Source: Armatimonadota bacterium
GTDB lineage: Bacteria > Armatimonadota > Fimbriimonadia > Fimbriimonadales > ATM1
Reading direction: 5' to 3'
DNA: 64,000 nucleotides
Assembly (NCBI GenBank): GCA_021324165.1
Contig: JAJPJR010000030.1
Span: 42,191 to 106,190 of the forward strand
The first letter of the stretch is position 1. Each line of letters starts with the position of its first letter. Positions 32,649-41,265 of this stretch are shown here, one piece after another. The notes beneath the pieces are model-generated. The model was not told where the DNA came from. It searched no databases and saw nothing but the letters and a program-made list of their open reading frames with translations. The translations under genes and the position numbers were made by a program.

Positions 32649-33928
32649 TTGAATCAAAACCTAAACACGATCGCAAAGTCGCAGTGATTGGATTGGGCTA
32701 TGTCGGCCTGCCGTTGGCGGTCGCGCTGGGCAAAACTGGAGATTGTGTCGGCTATGACGTTGATTTCGGCCGCGTGCTGCAACTGCAAAACGGCTGCGAC
32801 CGCACAGGCGAGATGACCGAATACGCCATTCAATCCAGCGCAGTTGATTTTTCCAACGCAATCGAAGCGATTGTCGAATGCGATTTTTACATCGTCGCCG
32901 TACCAACACCGGTCACTTCGCAAAACGAACCCGACCTTGAATCGCTGATTCAAGCAACAAGAACCGTCGGCTCGGTGCTGAAGAAAAACGACATCGTTGT
33001 TTATGAATCCACCGTTTTCCCTGGCGCGACCGAAGAAGTGTGCGGCCCGATTTTGGAAGCCGCATCTGGGCTGAAAGCCGGGCAGGATTTCTTCCTTGCC
33101 TACAGCCCCGAACGCGTGAACCCAGGCGATTCCGAACACACGCTTCAAAACATTGTCAAAGTGGTTGCCGCGCAGGATGAAAATACGCTCGACATCGTTA
33201 CGCAGGTTTACGGTTCGGTTGTTTCCGCTGGCATATACAAAGTGAGATCCATCAAAGTGGCCGAAGCCGCAAAGGCGATCGAAAACACACAACGAGACCT
33301 GAACATCGCGCTGATGAACGAACTTGCAATCATTTTCGATCGCATCGGCATCAACACGCAAGAAGTTTTGGAAGCGGCCAAAACAAAATGGAACTTTCTG
33401 CCGTTTGTTCCCGGCCTTGTGGGCGGCCATTGCATCGGCGTTGATCCTTATTATCTTACGCACATCGCGGCGCGCCATGGTTATACGCCGCAAGTAATTC
33501 TTGCCGGCAGGCGCATCAACGATTCCATGGGAACGTTCATCGCGCAAAAGGCGCTGAAGTTGATGCCCTCGCAGCGACATGCCGCGGTTCTCGGTTTGGC
33601 TTTCAAAGAGAACATCGGCGACATCAGAAACTCGCGCGTGCCCGACATCGAGGCTGAACTTCGCCGCAACGGTGTGAACGTGCAGATTTGCGATCCGCTT
33701 GCCTGTCCGCAAGCCGCCAAGAAGCAGTACGGCATCAACCTGATGCCGCTGGAAAGCCTGACGCAGGCCGACTGTCTGATCCTCGCAGTTCCCCACAATC
33801 GGTTCCTTCAACTTTCTGCCGAAAGAATCGGCGCTTTGATCAAGCCGGATGGTGTCATCATTGACGTAAAGTCGGCGCTCGATCCCAACATCGTAGAACG
33901 GCTTGGCCGAAAAATATGGAGACTGTAA
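32609..33928 (+). CDS. wbpO: UDP-N-acetylglucosamine/galactosamine 6-dehydrogenase (TviB/WbpO type)
   Basis: This 439-residue nucleotide-sugar dehydrogenase oxidises the C6 hydroxyl of UDP-GlcNAc or UDP-GalNAc to the uronic acid using NAD. The Rossmann motif is GLGYVGLPLA near residue 29; the catalytic Cys275 lies in GGHCIGVDPYYL; the C-terminal UDP-binding domain carries FKENIGDIRNSR. The pairing with a TviC/WbpP epimerase directly downstream supports the WbpO/TviB subgroup. The ATG at 32609 lies inside the end of the amidotransferase gene, and the gene overlaps the epimerase by 13 bp. Confidence 0.9.
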   Translation: MGRTDVSVLAACLIESKPKHDRKVAVIGLGYVGLPLAVALGKTGDCVGYDVDFGRVLQLQNGCDRTGEMTEYAIQSSAVDFSNAIEAIVECDFYIVAVPTPVTSQNEPDLESLIQATRTVGSVLKKNDIVVYESTVFPGATEEVCGPILEAASGLKAGQDFFLAYSPERVNPGDSEHTLQNIVKVVAAQDENTLDIVTQVYGSVVSAGIYKVRSIKVAEAAKAIENTQRDLNIALMNELAIIFDRIGINTQEVLEAAKTKWNFLPFVPGLVGGHCIGVDPYYLTHIAARHGYTPQVILAGRRINDSMGTFIAQKALKLMPSQRHAAVLGLAFKENIGDIRNSRVPDIEAELRRNGVNVQICDPLACPQAAKKQYGINLMPLESLTQADCLILAVPHNRFLQLSAERIGALIKPDGVIIDVKSALDPNIVERLGRKIWRL

Positions 33929-34965
33929 TCCAAAAAGTGCGCGATGCGCTGCGTGCAAACCCTAAGCGGTGGCTGCTCACCGGAGCCGCAGGCTTCATCG
34001 GTTCAAACATTCTGGAAACGCTCCTATCGTTGGGCCAAACTGTGCGCGCCGTAGACAATTTTTCCACCGGAAAACAACAAAACTTGCGCGATGTGCGAAA
34101 CACAGCAGGCGAAAGCGCTTGGCGTTTGTGTGAATTCATCGAAGGCGACATCGTTGACGAACGGTTTTGCGAAACGATCTGCACCGATATCGAAATCGTT
34201 TGCCACCAAGCCGCGATCGGCTCGGTTCCCCGCTCCATTCAAAACGCGCCGAAGTCCCATGCGTCCAATTCAACGGGCTTTCTTCACCTGATTGATGCGG
34301 CCGCAAAACAGAACGTCAAAAGGTTCGTGTTCGCTTCCAGCAGCAGCGTGTATGGCGACAGCGAGGCCCTCCCCAAGCGCGAACCCGTTCTTGGCAAACC
34401 GCTCTCGCCCTATGCCGTAACCAAACGCGAAAACGAACTTTATGCCCAGGTCTATGCCGATCTTTTCGACATTCAGGTTATCGGCCTTCGCTATTTCAAT
34501 GTGTTCGGCCCGAGGCAGGATCCAAACGGCCCCTATGCGGCCGTCATTCCAAAATGGATTCTCGCTTTCTTGGGCAAGGGTGATCTCATCATCAACGGAA
34601 CCGGTGAAACCACCCGTGATTTCTGTTTCGTTCAAAACGCCGTGCAGGCCAACCTTCTTGCGGCATGTGTCGAAACTCCGCATGCGCTCAACACAAACTA
34701 TAACATCGCGGTGGGAACGCAGACGAGTTTATTGAACCTGATCAACCTGATTCAATCTGCGTTCCACGCGGCAGACATTCCGTGCAAACCTCCGCCAATA
34801 CTGCGAAATCCGTTCCGACCAGGCGATGTGCTGCATTCCCTTGCCGACATCACGCTTGCCCAACAGAATCTGGGTTATCAACCTTCGCACAGCCTGCAGC
34901 AAGGTTTGCAGGAAACCGTCGCTTGGTTTGCAAAGGCGTTCAGCGAGGTTCAGGCTTCGAGCTGA
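33916..34965 (+). CDS. wbpP: UDP-N-acetylglucosamine 4-epimerase (TviC/WbpP type)
   Basis: This 349-residue extended short-chain dehydrogenase interconverts UDP-GlcNAc and UDP-GalNAc, or the uronic-acid forms. GAAGFIGS is the NAD-binding motif; SSSSVYG and Tyr166-x3-Lys170 (YAVTK) form the active site. The N-terminal extension of about 18 residues and the late DFCFVQNAVQANLLA segment match WbpP/TviC proteins. It is the last gene of the plus-strand polysaccharide operon. Its end overlaps the 3' end of the chain-length gene on the other strand by 26 bp. Confidence 0.9.
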   Translation: METVIQKVRDALRANPKRWLLTGAAGFIGSNILETLLSLGQTVRAVDNFSTGKQQNLRDVRNTAGESAWRLCEFIEGDIVDERFCETICTDIEIVCHQAAIGSVPRSIQNAPKSHASNSTGFLHLIDAAAKQNVKRFVFASSSSVYGDSEALPKREPVLGKPLSPYAVTKRENELYAQVYADLFDIQVIGLRYFNVFGPRQDPNGPYAAVIPKWILAFLGKGDLIINGTGETTRDFCFVQNAVQANLLAACVETPHALNTNYNIAVGTQTSLLNLINLIQSAFHAADIPCKPPPILRNPFRPGDVLHSLADITLAQQNLGYQPSHSLQQGLQETVAWFAKAFSEVQASS

Positions 34966-36283
34966 CACTCCGCAAAGACCCAAAACCTCGAAGCACCGAT
35001 ATCGCAGCGAAGACCACCAAAAACGCGGTCAAGGCGATCAACGATTTTCGCGGCCCAACCGGGCGCGAATCCGCGATAGGCCGATCCAAAACTTCAAACC
35101 GTGCAGGATCGCGCGCTTCGGCAATCAGCGCGGTTTGATATTCCACTTCCAGGTTTTGCAGTGTCTGTTCCGCAATGCGCAATTCACGTTTCGTTTTTTC
35201 AAGCCGAACGTACTTGCTCGGCGTGGATTTCATCGCGTTTAGCAACGCGTTCAAATGCCGCCTCAATTCGGATGCGGCCTCGTCGGCGCCCGCTTTTTCT
35301 GCGCGCAGCGCGCTCACCGTGGCCTCATATCCCGCACTCACCGAGGCGCGCCTTTTTTGCACGATTTCCGCGCCCAAAGTTTCGATCGCCTTCACGCTCT
35401 CTTTCGCTTTTTGCAGTTCGGGAGCGCCGGGCTGAAAGTCCGATTCCGCGTCGGCCAACTTCAATCTTCTAAGTTCCATTTCGGCAGCAAGGTTCGGAAC
35501 AAGCAGCGACATGATCGGAAACATCGTTCCAGCCGCATAAAGCCGAAGCATCGCATCGCGGGCAGACTCAAGTTTCGCTCCAGCCGATCGGGCCGCCACC
35601 TCTGCATCTCCCAATTTGTCCCGCGTGCCGATGTATTCCGCTACAAGCTTTTCCGGATCGCTGATCGAACCTTCACCCAAAACCGCCGCAAGTTCTTTGT
35701 CCAAAAGGTTGACCCGCTCGCGCGCGGCCCGCACTTGCGATTCCACAAATTCGCGGTTTCGTTTGCTCACGTTCAGCGACAGTTTTTTCGAAAGCGCATC
35801 CAGCTGATTCAAATACGATTGCGCGATGTTCTGCGCCAGTTCGGCGTCGGGCTGAACAACGTCCAACCGCAGAAAACCAGGCTGATCGGCGTTGATCGAA
35901 CTGCACGCACCCAAAATGTCGCACGCCTCGATCTCCGAAACTCCCCACAACTTGCTCAATCCAACTTCCCGAACAACGCCCCTTCGACACTCAAAACTTT
36001 CAAGCAGATTCGCCGCTGTGCTGGGCGCCGACCCGATCACAGGCGAAACCAACGCTCCGCCAAGAGAGGACACCGAGCCCGTCGTTTCTCCTGCAGGTTG
36101 GTTCACTCCAACGCCAAAAGTCGTGCGCGCGCCGCTCATCGGAAAGTAATAGGTGGCGTAACTGCGATACTGCTTTGGCAGAAAAAACGCTCCCAAATAA
36201 GCGATCAGTGCCGCAGCAGCCGCAATGACAGCGTTTTGAACGAAACCACCGCCGCGAAGCCTTTCCATCATAACGTTGGCCAA
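34940..36283 (-). CDS. Wzz/GumC-like polysaccharide chain-length protein
   Basis: This 447-residue inner-membrane protein has one helix near each end (about 17-35 and 413-432) flanking a long periplasmic region, the topology of polysaccharide co-polymerases. The region around 165-400 is strongly helical and coiled-coil-like (KRNREFVESQVRAARERV and later ELRIAEQTLQNLEVEYQTAL). No cytoplasmic tyrosine-kinase domain is fused. It is on the opposite strand from the polysaccharide operon but its 3' end overlaps wbpP. An in-frame ATG at 36271 is an alternative start. Confidence 0.82.
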   Translation of the reverse strand: MANVMMERLRGGGFVQNAVIAAAAALIAYLGAFFLPKQYRSYATYYFPMSGARTTFGVGVNQPAGETTGSVSSLGGALVSPVIGSAPSTAANLLESFECRRGVVREVGLSKLWGVSEIEACDILGACSSINADQPGFLRLDVVQPDAELAQNIAQSYLNQLDALSKKLSLNVSKRNREFVESQVRAARERVNLLDKELAAVLGEGSISDPEKLVAEYIGTRDKLGDAEVAARSAGAKLESARDAMLRLYAAGTMFPIMSLLVPNLAAEMELRRLKLADAESDFQPGAPELQKAKESVKAIETLGAEIVQKRRASVSAGYEATVSALRAEKAGADEAASELRRHLNALLNAMKSTPSKYVRLEKTKRELRIAEQTLQNLEVEYQTALIAEARDPARFEVLDRPIADSRPVGPRKSLIALTAFLVVFAAISVLRGFGSLRSVSSKPEPR

Positions 36284-36330
36284 AAGAGGCTATTGCTGGG
36301 ACGAACCAGCCGATCTTTCTGCCGCTTTCT

Positions 36331-37122
36331 TCAACTTCGGGGCCGCAGCCAAGGTGATGCAATCTGTTCCAAACCGCGCTCCGCCCAAGGGTCCACCCCG
36401 CAAATCATCTCGATATCGCGATAATCCTCCCTGCCGCACCACCTGAGCCGCGATCTCGCGCTCATGTAATGGTTCACCAACGCACGGCGAAAACCGTTCG
36501 AGCGATTCCGCTTCGACTGGTGCAGCAGATAGCCGTTGAAAAACACCACGCTGCCCGACGGGGCTTCTGCAGGGATCGCACCTGCATCGTCGAAGCCGAT
36601 TGCGATTTCGCCGATGCCGTCATATTCTTCGTTTGCAGGCTGAGGCGCAGTTGCGCAAAGCTCCCATTTGTGCGATCCTGGAATTACCCACAAACAGCCG
36701 TTCTCAACGGTTGCGTCGTCAATCGCGATCCATGCGCCCGTCAAACTCCTATCTTCAGTGGGGATGTATCGCTCGTCTTGATGCCACGCTTGGCCCGGAA
36801 ACCCGGCCGGCTTCACAAACAGCATTGATTGCATGCACTTCACATCCGGCCCGATAATCTCTTTTAGAACTTCTACCGTTTTAGGGTGATGAATAAACTT
36901 GCGTTGAACCTCACTGATTTTGTGCGGCTGATGAATGCACAAGTATTTTGCAAGCACCGCCTCATCGGATTCCGAATCGTCTGCTTGCACAATCCCCTCT
37001 ACGCGATACCTGCCGCGGAATATCGCCGCGGTGTCGGCTCTAAGTTCTTCCAGTTCCGAACCCGACACCAACCCCTGCACCACCAGATAGCCGTCTTGGG
37101 AATAGCGCTTCGCGAGGTTCAA
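36331..37122 (-). CDS. PhyH-type Fe(II)/2-oxoglutarate dioxygenase
   Basis: This 263-residue double-stranded beta-helix enzyme belongs to the phytanoyl-CoA dioxygenase family. The metal triad is probably His/Asp in WHQDERY (about residues 112-114) and His in YLLHQSKRN; the Arg in FRRALVNHY would bind 2-oxoglutarate. Its substrate is unknown. The TTG at 37122 is chosen because GGAGG lies 7 nt upstream and it overlaps the hutG-like stop as TTGA; a GTG at 37143 would add seven residues and bury that site. It is the third gene of the histidine-utilisation operon, an unusual partner. Confidence 0.84.
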   Translation of the reverse strand: MNLAKRYSQDGYLVVQGLVSGSELEELRADTAAIFRGRYRVEGIVQADDSESDEAVLAKYLCIHQPHKISEVQRKFIHHPKTVEVLKEIIGPDVKCMQSMLFVKPAGFPGQAWHQDERYIPTEDRSLTGAWIAIDDATVENGCLWVIPGSHKWELCATAPQPANEEYDGIGEIAIGFDDAGAIPAEAPSGSVVFFNGYLLHQSKRNRSNGFRRALVNHYMSARSRLRWCGREDYRDIEMICGVDPWAERGLEQIASPWLRPRS

Positions 37123-38018
37123 CGCAGCGCCTCCCACGCGCACCGCGCCGCCAGCCGAGCGGTCTTCTCGTTTTCATCCAACTCAGGCGCGAGCTCATAA
37201 ATTCCAAACGTTCGAACGAACGGGTGCAGCAGCGCCTCGCGGATCAAAGCCAGCCCGTCCGCTGCCGACATTCCGCCCGGCTGCGGCGCGCTCACTCCCG
37301 GTGCGTGGCCCATGCAAAAAACGTCCATGTCCAAGCTCAAATCTACGCTGTGGCACACCTTCCCCATCGCCTGCATGATTCCGCCGATTTCCGCTCTCAG
37401 TTGAGTTTCGCTGAAAAAAATCTGACCGCCCTTTGCATACACATACTCTTCGTGCGCACTGGCGAGCGATGCACGCTGCACTCCGATCCACACCGCATCC
37501 TCGCCGCGGATGCCGCTCTCCAGCGCCCGCCAATATGATGTGCCCGAATGCTCCTCGCGCGATGCACGCACGTCAAGATGCGCATCCAGGTTCACAAATC
37601 CGGTTCTGCCCCCGCTCATCAACGCTTTGATCGGAGCGAATCCCCAATCGTGGCCGCCGCCAAAAATCAAAACCCGCTTCGCGTGCGACAAACCGAACAT
37701 CACCGCACCAACCGCCTGTTCGTGATCATGATGAAGGTCGTCGGTCATTGCCATATCACCCAAATCGGCGATTGCCGAATTCCGCGTGGGAGGAACCAAC
37801 CGGTAAAGCCACTTCCTTATCGCTTTGGGCCCGTTTTTTGCTCCTGCGCGGCCTTTATTCAGCGCAACGCCCCGGTCATCGGGGAATCCGATAATCGCCG
37901 CGTCCCAACGCAGTTTGGAAAACTCCTCGACGCTGGGCATTCGCACCACATCCCCCAACCGCGGATCGTCTGGTTCGCCCCGCGAAAACAGAACCGAACG
38001 ATCCGAATGAAACCTCAT
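37119..38018 (-). CDS. hutG: Arginase-family hydrolase, probable formimidoylglutamase
   Basis: This 299-residue ureohydrolase has the binuclear manganese motifs GGGHD, NLDAHLDVR and SLDMDVF. It could be arginase, agmatinase or formimidoylglutamase; the direct ATGA coupling to hutH makes formimidoylglutamase, the last step of histidine degradation to glutamate and formamide, the best assignment. The start at 38018 overlaps the hutH stop. hutU and hutI are not in the window. Confidence 0.85.
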   Translation of the reverse strand: MRFHSDRSVLFSRGEPDDPRLGDVVRMPSVEEFSKLRWDAAIIGFPDDRGVALNKGRAGAKNGPKAIRKWLYRLVPPTRNSAIADLGDMAMTDDLHHDHEQAVGAVMFGLSHAKRVLIFGGGHDWGFAPIKALMSGGRTGFVNLDAHLDVRASREEHSGTSYWRALESGIRGEDAVWIGVQRASLASAHEEYVYAKGGQIFFSETQLRAEIGGIMQAMGKVCHSVDLSLDMDVFCMGHAPGVSAPQPGGMSAADGLALIREALLHPFVRTFGIYELAPELDENEKTARLAARCAWEALR

Positions 38019-39460
38019 TCCAAATCACCAACCGATGCGGCGATCGGCTCGACATCCAGCCGCTCGATCTCTTCGCCAAGCGGACGGTCACCCTGCAGCG
38101 ATTTTGACTGCCGCCTCACCGCTTCGAACGCATTCAAGACCATCGCGCCCGGCCGCTCACCTGCCTCGCGCATACGCACTTCCAGAGCCTGGCTTGCCAC
38201 AAGCAGTTCGATCGCCGCAACGCGGCGCGCGTTTTCAACCACTCTTTGCGCATGCAAACCTGCGTTCATCGCCATGCTCACATGATCTTCTTGGTTTCCT
38301 CCCGTCGGTATCGAATCAACGCACGATGGATGCGCCAAAACTTTGTTCTCGCTCACCAGCGCCGCCGCGGTGTATTGGCACAGCATCATTCCGCTTTCTA
38401 ACCCCGGATTCGCGGCCAAAAACGGTGGAAGCCCGCGGTTGTAAGCCGGATTCAAACACCGCTCCGTCCTCCGCTCGCTGATGGATGCGATCTCCGCCAT
38501 CCCTATTTTGAAAAAATCCAATGCGAGTCCAACCGGTTCGCCATGAAAATTTCCCGCCGACAAAGCCTCGCCATCAAACAGCAGTGGATTATCTGTCACG
38601 CTCCCCATCTCAATCTCAACCGTTTTTCTCAGATAGCTGACAGCATCCCGCGCGGCCCCGTGCACCTGCGGCGCACAGCGGATCGAATAAGCGTCCTGAA
38701 CTTCGCCGCAATTCGCATGGCTCGCAACCAACCCGCTGCCCTCGGTCATCCGCCAAATATTCCGCGCGACAATCGCCTGCCCGCTATGGGGCCGCACCGA
38801 ATGAATCCGAGCATCGAACGGTTTTCTCGAGCACAAATTGGCTTCCAAATTGATCGCGCACGCGATGTCGAACGCTTTCATCAAAACTTCTGCGCGAAGA
38901 ACGCACAACGCGCCGATCGCCGTGTGCACATGCGTGCCGTTGATCAGCGACAAGCCCGTTTTGCGTTCCATTTTCAAACCGCGCTCTGCCAAGTGAATCG
39001 CGATGTGCGATAACGGCGCCAAATCGCCGCTTGCGCCAAGCGATCCCTGCGAAGGCACCGTGGGCAGATCATCCTCATTCAAAAGCCGGCAGATCAGCAT
39101 GGCTGCCGAACCCGTAACGCCGCTGAATCCGCGAAGGTGCGAAGCAGCCAACAGAAGCATCGCCCCGCGAACCACCTCGCGCGGAAGCGGATCGCCCACT
39201 CCCACCGCGTGCGATCGAATCAGGTTCCACTGAAGCGCCTCCGCCTGATCTTTCTGAATGAACTCCGATTTAAGCGGCCCGAATCCTGTGTTCACGCCAT
39301 AAACGCGTTCACCCGATTCGATCAGGCTTTGCAGATGTTCGTGCGAACGTTCCGCACGCTCCAAAGCGGCGGCAGAAATGGCGATCTTCGCTGAGCCAAA
39401 TGCGGCCGCTGAAAACTGATCGAAATTGACCGGCCCGCCGTCTAATTCGATCTCACGCAT
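38015..39460 (-). CDS. hutH: Histidine ammonia-lyase
   Basis: This 481-residue enzyme removes ammonia from histidine to give urocanate, the first step of histidine degradation. The self-forming MIO cofactor comes from Ala143-Ser144-Gly145 in GSLGASGDLAP; the catalytic Tyr54 lies in YGVNTGFG. Length and the SQEDHVS-like segment (GNQEDHVSM) are typical. It leads a three-gene operon (hutH, hutG-like, PhyH) coupled by overlaps. The start ATG is 8 nt after a TATTCT box, suggesting a leaderless mRNA. A tyrosine or phenylalanine ammonia-lyase would be less likely given the hutG neighbour. Confidence 0.94.
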   Translation of the reverse strand: MREIELDGGPVNFDQFSAAAFGSAKIAISAAALERAERSHEHLQSLIESGERVYGVNTGFGPLKSEFIQKDQAEALQWNLIRSHAVGVGDPLPREVVRGAMLLLAASHLRGFSGVTGSAAMLICRLLNEDDLPTVPSQGSLGASGDLAPLSHIAIHLAERGLKMERKTGLSLINGTHVHTAIGALCVLRAEVLMKAFDIACAINLEANLCSRKPFDARIHSVRPHSGQAIVARNIWRMTEGSGLVASHANCGEVQDAYSIRCAPQVHGAARDAVSYLRKTVEIEMGSVTDNPLLFDGEALSAGNFHGEPVGLALDFFKIGMAEIASISERRTERCLNPAYNRGLPPFLAANPGLESGMMLCQYTAAALVSENKVLAHPSCVDSIPTGGNQEDHVSMAMNAGLHAQRVVENARRVAAIELLVASQALEVRMREAGERPGAMVLNAFEAVRRQSKSLQGDRPLGEEIERLDVEPIAASVGDLE

Positions 39461-39468
39461 CTAAGCCG

Positions 39469-39474
39469 AGAATA
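39469..39474 (-). promoter_or_regulatory. Putative -10 box (leaderless) for the hut operon
   Basis: TATTCT on the minus strand is exactly 8 nt before the hutH ATG. A TTGTAG hexamer lies 17 nt further upstream and could be the -35. No Shine-Dalgarno sequence is present. Confidence 0.55.
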
Positions 39475-39514
39475 CCGCCGTGACCAAAAACCTACAATCA
39501 GGAGCGGGGTTCGG

Positions 39515-40276
39515 TCATTCGATCTCGCTCACGCTGGAAACGATCATCGAAGCCGGCGCGGGAAGGTTTTCGATGTCGCTATCGCTCGTAACTCCAGTCA
39601 TCACCAAAATCGAATCGCACCCGGCCCGCGATGCGCACACAAGATCGGTGTCGCCGCGATCCCCCACAAGCACGCACTCCGACGGCCCGACTCCCGCGTC
39701 CTCCATGATCATCTTCAGCAGCATCGGCGAAGGTTTTCCCACCACAATCTGCGGCTCGGTTTGGGCCGCCGCCGCCACCGCCGCGACGATCGCTCCTGCG
39801 CCTGGTCGTATGCGCCCTCCGGAATCCGGAAACGTCGCATCGCGATTGGTGGCGATGAATCGCGCGCCGCTGAAAATCCTATCTTGCGCAGCCTCCAGCA
39901 TTGCGAAATCGAAAGTCCAACAGATCCCCACAACCACCCAATCGGTCGGATTGCCTTTCGAAGTCAGCTCCACGTTTTCCCGAAGCAACTCGGTTCGCAA
40001 ACCATGCTCGCCCACAACGAACGCTCGTGAATTCGCAATGATTTTCGCGGTGCCAAGCGCGCTGGTATAGATTTCAGAAGGCTCCGCATCGAATCCCAGC
40101 ATTCGCAGCGTCTCCATCCTCGCTTCGCGCGTCTCGCTGCCGTTGTTGGTAAGAAACCGCACCTTTTTGCCGCGCTCTCGCAGCCGATTCAGCGCCGCCG
40201 GAGCGCCCGGAATCACTTCGCTGCCCCTGTATAAAACGCCGTCCAAATCGAAAACGTACAGTTCGTAATCTTTCAT
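39515..40276 (-). CDS. HAD-superfamily phosphatase, NagD-like (HAD-IIA)
   Basis: This 253-residue phosphatase opens with the nucleophile motif FDLDGVLYRG, then the LTNNGSET motif II typical of the NagD/4-nitrophenylphosphatase group, the IVVGKPSP lysine motif and the VGDRGDTDL metal-binding motif. The probable substrate is a small phosphate ester such as a nucleotide or sugar phosphate. The ATG at 40276 is chosen over a longer frame because it aligns with the family N-terminus and overlaps the polyprenyl synthase stop by ATGA. It ends the menG operon. Confidence 0.88.
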   Translation of the reverse strand: MKDYELYVFDLDGVLYRGSEVIPGAPAALNRLRERGKKVRFLTNNGSETREARMETLRMLGFDAEPSEIYTSALGTAKIIANSRAFVVGEHGLRTELLRENVELTSKGNPTDWVVVGICWTFDFAMLEAAQDRIFSGARFIATNRDATFPDSGGRIRPGAGAIVAAVAAAAQTEPQIVVGKPSPMLLKMIMEDAGVGPSECVLVGDRGDTDLVCASRAGCDSILVMTGVTSDSDIENLPAPASMIVSSVSEIE

Positions 40277-41265
40277 GAACTTCTCTCGATGCTGAATCGT
40301 GCCATAACCTCTAACAACTCCTTCGCTTTCGACGGCTTCAAGACGTTCAGCGCCAGAACGGCGTTCGAAACATGCGAATCCGCTATTTGCAAAGCGTCCT
40401 CGAAAACACCCGAAGCGGCCATCCAACCCGATATCTGTTCAACTTCCGTTTCGGTAACTCCGTTCCCAAACTTCGCCTTTAGCAGTTCGCGCCTTTTGCT
40501 CGAACTTTTCTCGCGCAGCAACAAAAGCGGAAGCGTTGCCTGTCCTTCGCGATAGTCCGAAGCGCGAGGCTTGCCCGTCGTTTCCTGCCGGCCCGCATAG
40601 TCCAAAACGTCATCTGCAAGCTGAAACGCCATTCCCAGTTCCATTCCAAACTCGACCGCGGCTGCGCGTTCTGCGCCATCCCCGCCTCCCACAATCGCCC
40701 CAACCTCGCAGCAGCACCCTATGAAGCTTGCGGTCTTTGCGCGAAGAACTCCAAAATGCTGATCCAAACTCAAATCGAAATCACCGCGGACTTCCACCTC
40801 CTTCACTTCGCCTTCGGCCATCTCGACAACCATTCTGCTCACAAGCCGAATAACCTCAAGGTCGCCATCCTCACCCAAAATCGCCATCGCTTTTGCAAGC
40901 AGCACATCGCCGCACAAAATCGCCGCCGTATTTCCCCAAATCGCCGATGCGCAAGCCCGCCCGCGACGGGTGGACGCCTGGTCAATCACATCGTCGTGAA
41001 TCAAAGTGGCCATGTGAATCATCTCGAGCGCCGCCCCAAGCAGATGTGCGCGACGCAGATCCACCGCACCGACAGCCCGCGCCCAAAGACACGTCAACAA
41101 AGGGCGCAGCCGTTTGCCGCCTCCATCCAAAATGTGCCGCGAGAGCGCGTCCACTGTCTCAACCTGCGATCCCACGCGCAAAGACAACTCGCGCGAAACG
41201 GCATCGTAATCCTCCACAAGCCACCCTGCGGATTTTTTCACCGCATCCATCGTCAACGCATTCAT
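40273..41265 (-). CDS. Polyprenyl diphosphate synthase
   Basis: This 330-residue trans-isoprenyl diphosphate synthase has both aspartate-rich magnesium motifs: HDDVID (first) and QLADDVLDY (second). The preceding GGGKRLRPLL is typical of long-chain enzymes. Its position between menG and a phosphatase suggests that it makes the side chain of menaquinone (heptaprenyl or octaprenyl diphosphate synthase). The start MNALTMDAVKK at 41265 overlaps the menG stop by ATGA; a longer frame to 41346 is rejected because it overlaps menG deeply. Confidence 0.89.
   Translation of the reverse strand: MNALTMDAVKKSAGWLVEDYDAVSRELSLRVGSQVETVDALSRHILDGGGKRLRPLLTCLWARAVGAVDLRRAHLLGAALEMIHMATLIHDDVIDQASTRRGRACASAIWGNTAAILCGDVLLAKAMAILGEDGDLEVIRLVSRMVVEMAEGEVKEVEVRGDFDLSLDQHFGVLRAKTASFIGCCCEVGAIVGGGDGAERAAAVEFGMELGMAFQLADDVLDYAGRQETTGKPRASDYREGQATLPLLLLREKSSSKRRELLKAKFGNGVTETEVEQISGWMAASGVFEDALQIADSHVSNAVLALNVLKPSKAKELLEVMARFSIERSS

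Noticed and set aside
32654..33958. 434-residue minus-strand frame
   Set aside because: Antisense to the WbpO-type dehydrogenase, whose NAD motif and Cys275 are certain; the antisense text has no protein signature.
35255..36424. 389-residue plus-strand frame
   Set aside because: Complement of the Wzz-like gene; basic shadow composition with no motif.
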